From a virus, in IMG/VR virus record IMGVR_UViG_3300036785_001387, positions 1-60,165 of that record: DNA of 60,165 bases. One strand, 5' to 3'. Position numbers and translations under genes: made by a program. Shown here in pieces: positions 57,502 through 60,165 of this stretch. The notes below the pieces were generated by a model, which was not told the DNA's origin, did not search any database, and saw nothing but the letters and a program-made list of their open reading frames with translations. How positions within the stretch are numbered: position 1 is the first letter of the stretch; each line of letters begins with the position of its first letter.

Positions 57502-58555
57502 CTTACCTAAGAATCTCACTTATCGTAAGAAGTATAAATCGTTCTACTGGCGCCACCCTATCACGCAGCGAGAGCTTCCCTTGGGTCAGATCGCAAGAAA
57601 GGATGCCATTGCACAGGCAATCGAAGCGAACAACTACCTTGAGCAAAACTATCTGCCTAATGCACTCATAGATCGCCTTAAAAGCCGTCAAGACATTTTA
57701 ACACTTAATGCGTGGCTAGATAGGTACGAGGTAATACTTAGCCGGAGAGAGTTAAAACCGAACACTATAAAAATTCGAACTAACCAGTTAAAAATGATTA
57801 GGTCACTAATGGGTAATTATTTTCTGCCAGAAATAGACACTCGTCAGATAGCTGAGTATTTGGAATCATTTAACGCGCAGGGGAAAAATTCGATGTCAAC
57901 AGCAATGCGTTCAATTTTGTCAGATATATTCAGGGAGGCAATTGTGGAAGGTAGAATAAAAACAAATCCAGTGGAAGCAACTAGAGCCCCTAGAATTAAA
58001 GTTAAACGCGAACGCCTAAATTATGATGAGTACACAAAAATATACTTAGCAACGAGTGAGCACCCTCAATGGGTGGGATTTGCTATGGATATGGCCCTTA
58101 TCACCGGCCAAAGGCGAGAGGATGTTGTTCTCATGCGTTTTACTGACATCATCGACGATCGACTGCATGTCGAACAGGGTAAAACAGGTATGCGTATCGC
58201 CATCCCTTTAAGTCTACATCTTGAAGGGGCAAATCTTCGCTTGGGGGATGTAATAGAGCGCTGCCGAGCCTCGCATTCTTCAAACTACATCATCAACACC
58301 ACGCGGCGTTCTAAGAAAGGTGATACATCGTTACACCCTGACGCTTTAACCAAAGCATTTGTGAAAGCCAGGAATGCCTCAACGCTGGATCTTGGTGACA
58401 ATCCACCAACATTTCACGAGATTCGCAGTCTCGCGTCACGGCTATACAGCCTGGAAAAAGGGGAAGAGTTCGCACAGCGCCTACTGGGCCACAAATCAGC
58501 AATCATGACGAAGAAATATCTCGATCCCAGAGGAAAGGAATACGTACTTGTCTAA
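57470..58555 (+). CDS. int: tyrosine-recombinase integrase, 361 residues
   Basis: Lambda-type: arm-binding N-terminus, core-binding domain (about 75-170), catalytic domain with Arg215 (TGQRRED), Lys238, His316 and Arg319 (HEIRSL), His341 (LLGHKS) and Tyr350 (KKYLDP). All catalytic residues present. Ends 55 bases before the right att repeat, in the sdsR terminator. Integrates and, with Xis, excises the prophage. Confidence 0.92.
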   Translation: MAKRPEKYDANLPKNLTYRKKYKSFYWRHPITQRELPLGQIARKDAIAQAIEANNYLEQNYLPNALIDRLKSRQDILTLNAWLDRYEVILSRRELKPNTIKIRTNQLKMIRSLMGNYFLPEIDTRQIAEYLESFNAQGKNSMSTAMRSILSDIFREAIVEGRIKTNPVEATRAPRIKVKRERLNYDEYTKIYLATSEHPQWVGFAMDMALITGQRREDVVLMRFTDIIDDRLHVEQGKTGMRIAIPLSLHLEGANLRLGDVIERCRASHSSNYIINTTRRSKKGDTSLHPDALTKAFVKARNASTLDLGDNPPTFHEIRSLASRLYSLEKGEEFAQRLLGHKSAIMTKKYLDPRGKEYVLV

Positions 58556-58610
58556 AAAGACCGGATATAGGTTTTCGTGGAAATTTCGTGTATTTTCGTG
58601 GGTGGGTGAA

Positions 58611-58660
58611 ATTTTACCTTATAAATCAAGCACACAAAAAAAGACCGAATACGATTCCTA
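58611..58660. repeat. right prophage attachment site in the sdsR terminator
   Basis: 58631-58660 is identical to 381-410. It contains the T-run and the distal arm of the SdsR terminator hairpin, so phage insertion rebuilds a functional 3' end for the small RNA. A 23-bp segment at this locus is known as an insertion site for foreign DNA in Salmonella. Confidence 0.9.
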
Positions 58661-58738
58661 TATTCGGTCTAGGGAAATGGCTCTTGGGAGAGAGCCGTGC
58701 GCTAAAAGTTGGCATTTTGTGCAAAGCTTGTTCAGCCG
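58637..58738 (-). ncRNA. sdsR: small RNA SdsR (RyeB)
   Basis: The minus strand contains CCAACTTTTAGCGCACGGCT, CTCCCAAGAGCCATTTCCCT and a terminator ACCGAATATAGGAATCGTAT followed by TCGGT and T, almost identical to E. coli SdsR. Length about 102 bases; the 5' end is inferred from E. coli. It is a sigma-S dependent, Hfq-binding RNA repressing porin and repair mRNAs. Located downstream of yebY as in E. coli. Confidence 0.9.
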
Positions 58739-58872
58739 TGCACTTTAAGAGTAGCTTACCGCGCTATTTTTGCCAGCCAGCCACACGGCAAGTGATAGTT
58801 CCATGGCGAAATTAATTCCGCATGATTTTTCATCACCGGTTAACCCCAACCAAACCATTGTGGGATAAGCGA

Positions 58873-59214
58873 TTAGTTAGCGCACAGCTTCTCGGCGCGT
58901 TCGCGGTACGGATCAACACTCATTTTATGACCAGGATTAGCAGCATCATCCAGCAGGATCACGTCCAGCGGCTGGGCGCGCTGCTGCCCGGCTTTCACCT
59001 GCGCCTCTGCGGCTTCGTTGAGCGGGTACTGCATCAGTGTGCTGTTGTTGAGTACGAACAGTGCGCCGCCGCTACGGCACTGCAACGTCACCTCTTCTTT
59101 GGTGAACGCCCATTGTTTACCGTATTCCAGCTTGGTGATGTTCACCAGTTGATCTGCCGCCAGCGCACCGGTCGCGGTTGCCAGCAGCGTTATGCCAAGT
59201 AATGCCGATTTCAT
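58873..59214 (-). CDS. yebY: YebY (DUF2511), periplasmic protein
   Basis: Signal peptide (MKSALLGITLLATATGALA) then ADQLVNITKLEYGKQWAFTK. Two Cys (LQCRSGG and the C-terminal CAN) could form a disulphide. In E. coli yobA-yebZ-yebY is the copper-linked AZY operon; here it follows copD. Host gene, not phage. Confidence 0.85.
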   Translation of the reverse strand: MKSALLGITLLATATGALAADQLVNITKLEYGKQWAFTKEEVTLQCRSGGALFVLNNSTLMQYPLNEAAEAQVKAGQQRAQPLDVILLDDAANPGHKMSVDPYRERAEKLCAN

Positions 59215-59283
59215 GTTGTGGCCTTAAGGTTGCTATTTGATTCAATTTTCCCGCAGTTTGGGGGCATCCGGCAAGCCGCAATG

Positions 59284-60165
59284 TTACACCGGCGCATAAG
59301 TTGCAAATAAACTGACCAGCAACAGCACGCCCGCACCCAAGCCAACTTCTATCCAGCAGGCCAGCACCAGCCCGCGCTGTGCCAATTGCGGCATGCTGCT
59401 CATCGCCGGGACGATGGCATATCGGTTGGCCAACGCCACCATCACCATCAGAGCTACCAGTGCGGTTTTGAACAACAGCAGGCGCTGGTAAGGTGAATCG
59501 ACATCCAGCGGGCAGTTACCGAGAATAATCAAACCGTTGATCACGCCGGTCAACACCACCAGCGCTACCGCCAGGTGGCCCCAACGCGAAAAGCGTATCA
59601 GCGTGGTGACCGCGTCGCTGCGGCTTTGCGGTTGAGCCAAATAACGCAGGCAAACCAGCAGCGGCAGCAGGCTGCCAAACCAGTAACCGGCCGCCAGCAG
59701 GTGCAACGCGTGGTTGAAACGGTGCAGTGCGCCCAGTGCCCCTTCATGCATCGCCGCATGGCCAATAAACGCCATGCTGACCAGCAACAATGTGGAAAGC
59801 AGTGCCAAAAGCTGCGTGCGGCGCGGTTCTGCCAGCAACAGGCTCAGCAACGCCAATAATGAAATGCCCAGGTGCCAGCGCCAGACTTCACCGAAGGTGG
59901 TGCCCAGTACCGCCCACCACACGTCCAGCCGCCAGGTGTCGGCCCAGCCGTCGCCCATCTGTCCGGCCTGAATAGCCAGCAGCGCCACGGCAGAAATCCC
60001 GGCAAGCCAGGTACAGGAGACCAGTAAAGGACGCACATCACGGGTGAGATACGGGGAAAGGCGCTGTGGCGACAATAAGGCGGTGAATAGGCTGGAGCCA
60101 AACATCAGCATCACCGCCGCAAAGTGCACAAAGCGACACAGGACAAACAGGGTCGCCAGACTCAT
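59284..60165 (-). CDS. copD: CopD/YebZ copper transport membrane protein, 293 residues
   Basis: About eight membrane segments with histidines and Met in conserved places (RFVHFAAVMLMFGSSLF, LHLLAAGYWFGSLLPLLVCL, FSRWGHLAVALVVLTGVING), as in CopD/PcoD proteins that take up copper with CopC. ATG is exactly at the window end. Next gene outside is expected to be copC (yobA). Confidence 0.9.
   Translation of the reverse strand: MSLATLFVLCRFVHFAAVMLMFGSSLFTALLSPQRLSPYLTRDVRPLLVSCTWLAGISAVALLAIQAGQMGDGWADTWRLDVWWAVLGTTFGEVWRWHLGISLLALLSLLLAEPRRTQLLALLSTLLLVSMAFIGHAAMHEGALGALHRFNHALHLLAAGYWFGSLLPLLVCLRYLAQPQSRSDAVTTLIRFSRWGHLAVALVVLTGVINGLIILGNCPLDVDSPYQRLLLFKTALVALMVMVALANRYAIVPAMSSMPQLAQRGLVLACWIEVGLGAGVLLLVSLFATYAPV

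Overview
The window holds one nearly complete temperate prophage (about 381 to 58660) in the chromosome of an enterobacterium. The host is most likely Serratia or a close relative. The right flank carries host genes copD and yebY (copper-linked operon) and the small RNA gene sdsR (ryeB), whose terminator is the attachment site. A copy of the att sequence lies at each end (361-410 and 58611-58660, 46 of 50 bases alike, 30 identical in a row). Left of the left copy is the decayed 3' end of a second, related integrase gene, so at least two elements have been inserted in tandem at sdsR.

The architecture is lambdoid, with a short-tailed (podovirus) virion module. From memory its layout resembles the Stx-converting 933W-type phages: large portal, N4-gp56/DUF4043-type capsid protein, one giant ORF of about 8 kb. 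No stx genes are present. Late genes run right to left on the minus strand: Q (34902-35714), a small ORF, holin, SAR endolysin, Rz/Rz1, terminase, portal, scaffold, capsid, neck proteins, tail spike with an esterase-like domain, a lambda-gpJ-like tip protein, internal virion proteins, and a 2704-residue polyvalent protein (2111-10225). Many intrinsic terminators interrupt this operon, so late expression must depend on Q antitermination. Four of them sit beside a conserved 25-26 bp motif.

The immunity region is at 43.8-45.7 kb: cro (minus), cI (plus), and matching 14-bp operators at pR and pL. CI keeps its S24 peptidase Ser/Lys pair but has Thr-Ile where the Ala-Gly cleavage site should be. 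A LexA-box promoter far away in the late region drives a 54-residue ORF, which suggests SOS induction through an antirepressor. The rightward early arm holds O-like and P-like replication genes (with four iterons inside the O gene and a 266-bp O/P overlap), an RdgC-FtsK-gamma fusion, a Dam-type methylase and nin-region genes. The leftward arm (plus strand) holds a long leader RNA with an rrn-type boxA, small ORFs, Bet/RecT, a YqaJ-type exonuclease fused to a coiled-coil tail, SOS-controlled umuDC, yedK, xis and int.

AT-rich cargo genes are inserted at several points: a transglutaminase-like protein (1439-1942); a three-gene GHKL ATPase, DUF4325 STAS-like, membrane protein operon (10460-12224); a DUF2971 protein (27176-27991); a KAP NTPase with a coiled-coil membrane protein (35738-38646); a secreted plus a membrane protein behind cI, in the position of rexAB (44874-45567); and a HEPN-like protein beside a membrane protein (53413-54521). 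The GHKL/STAS operon and the KAP pair are the best candidates for undescribed phage-defence or exclusion systems.
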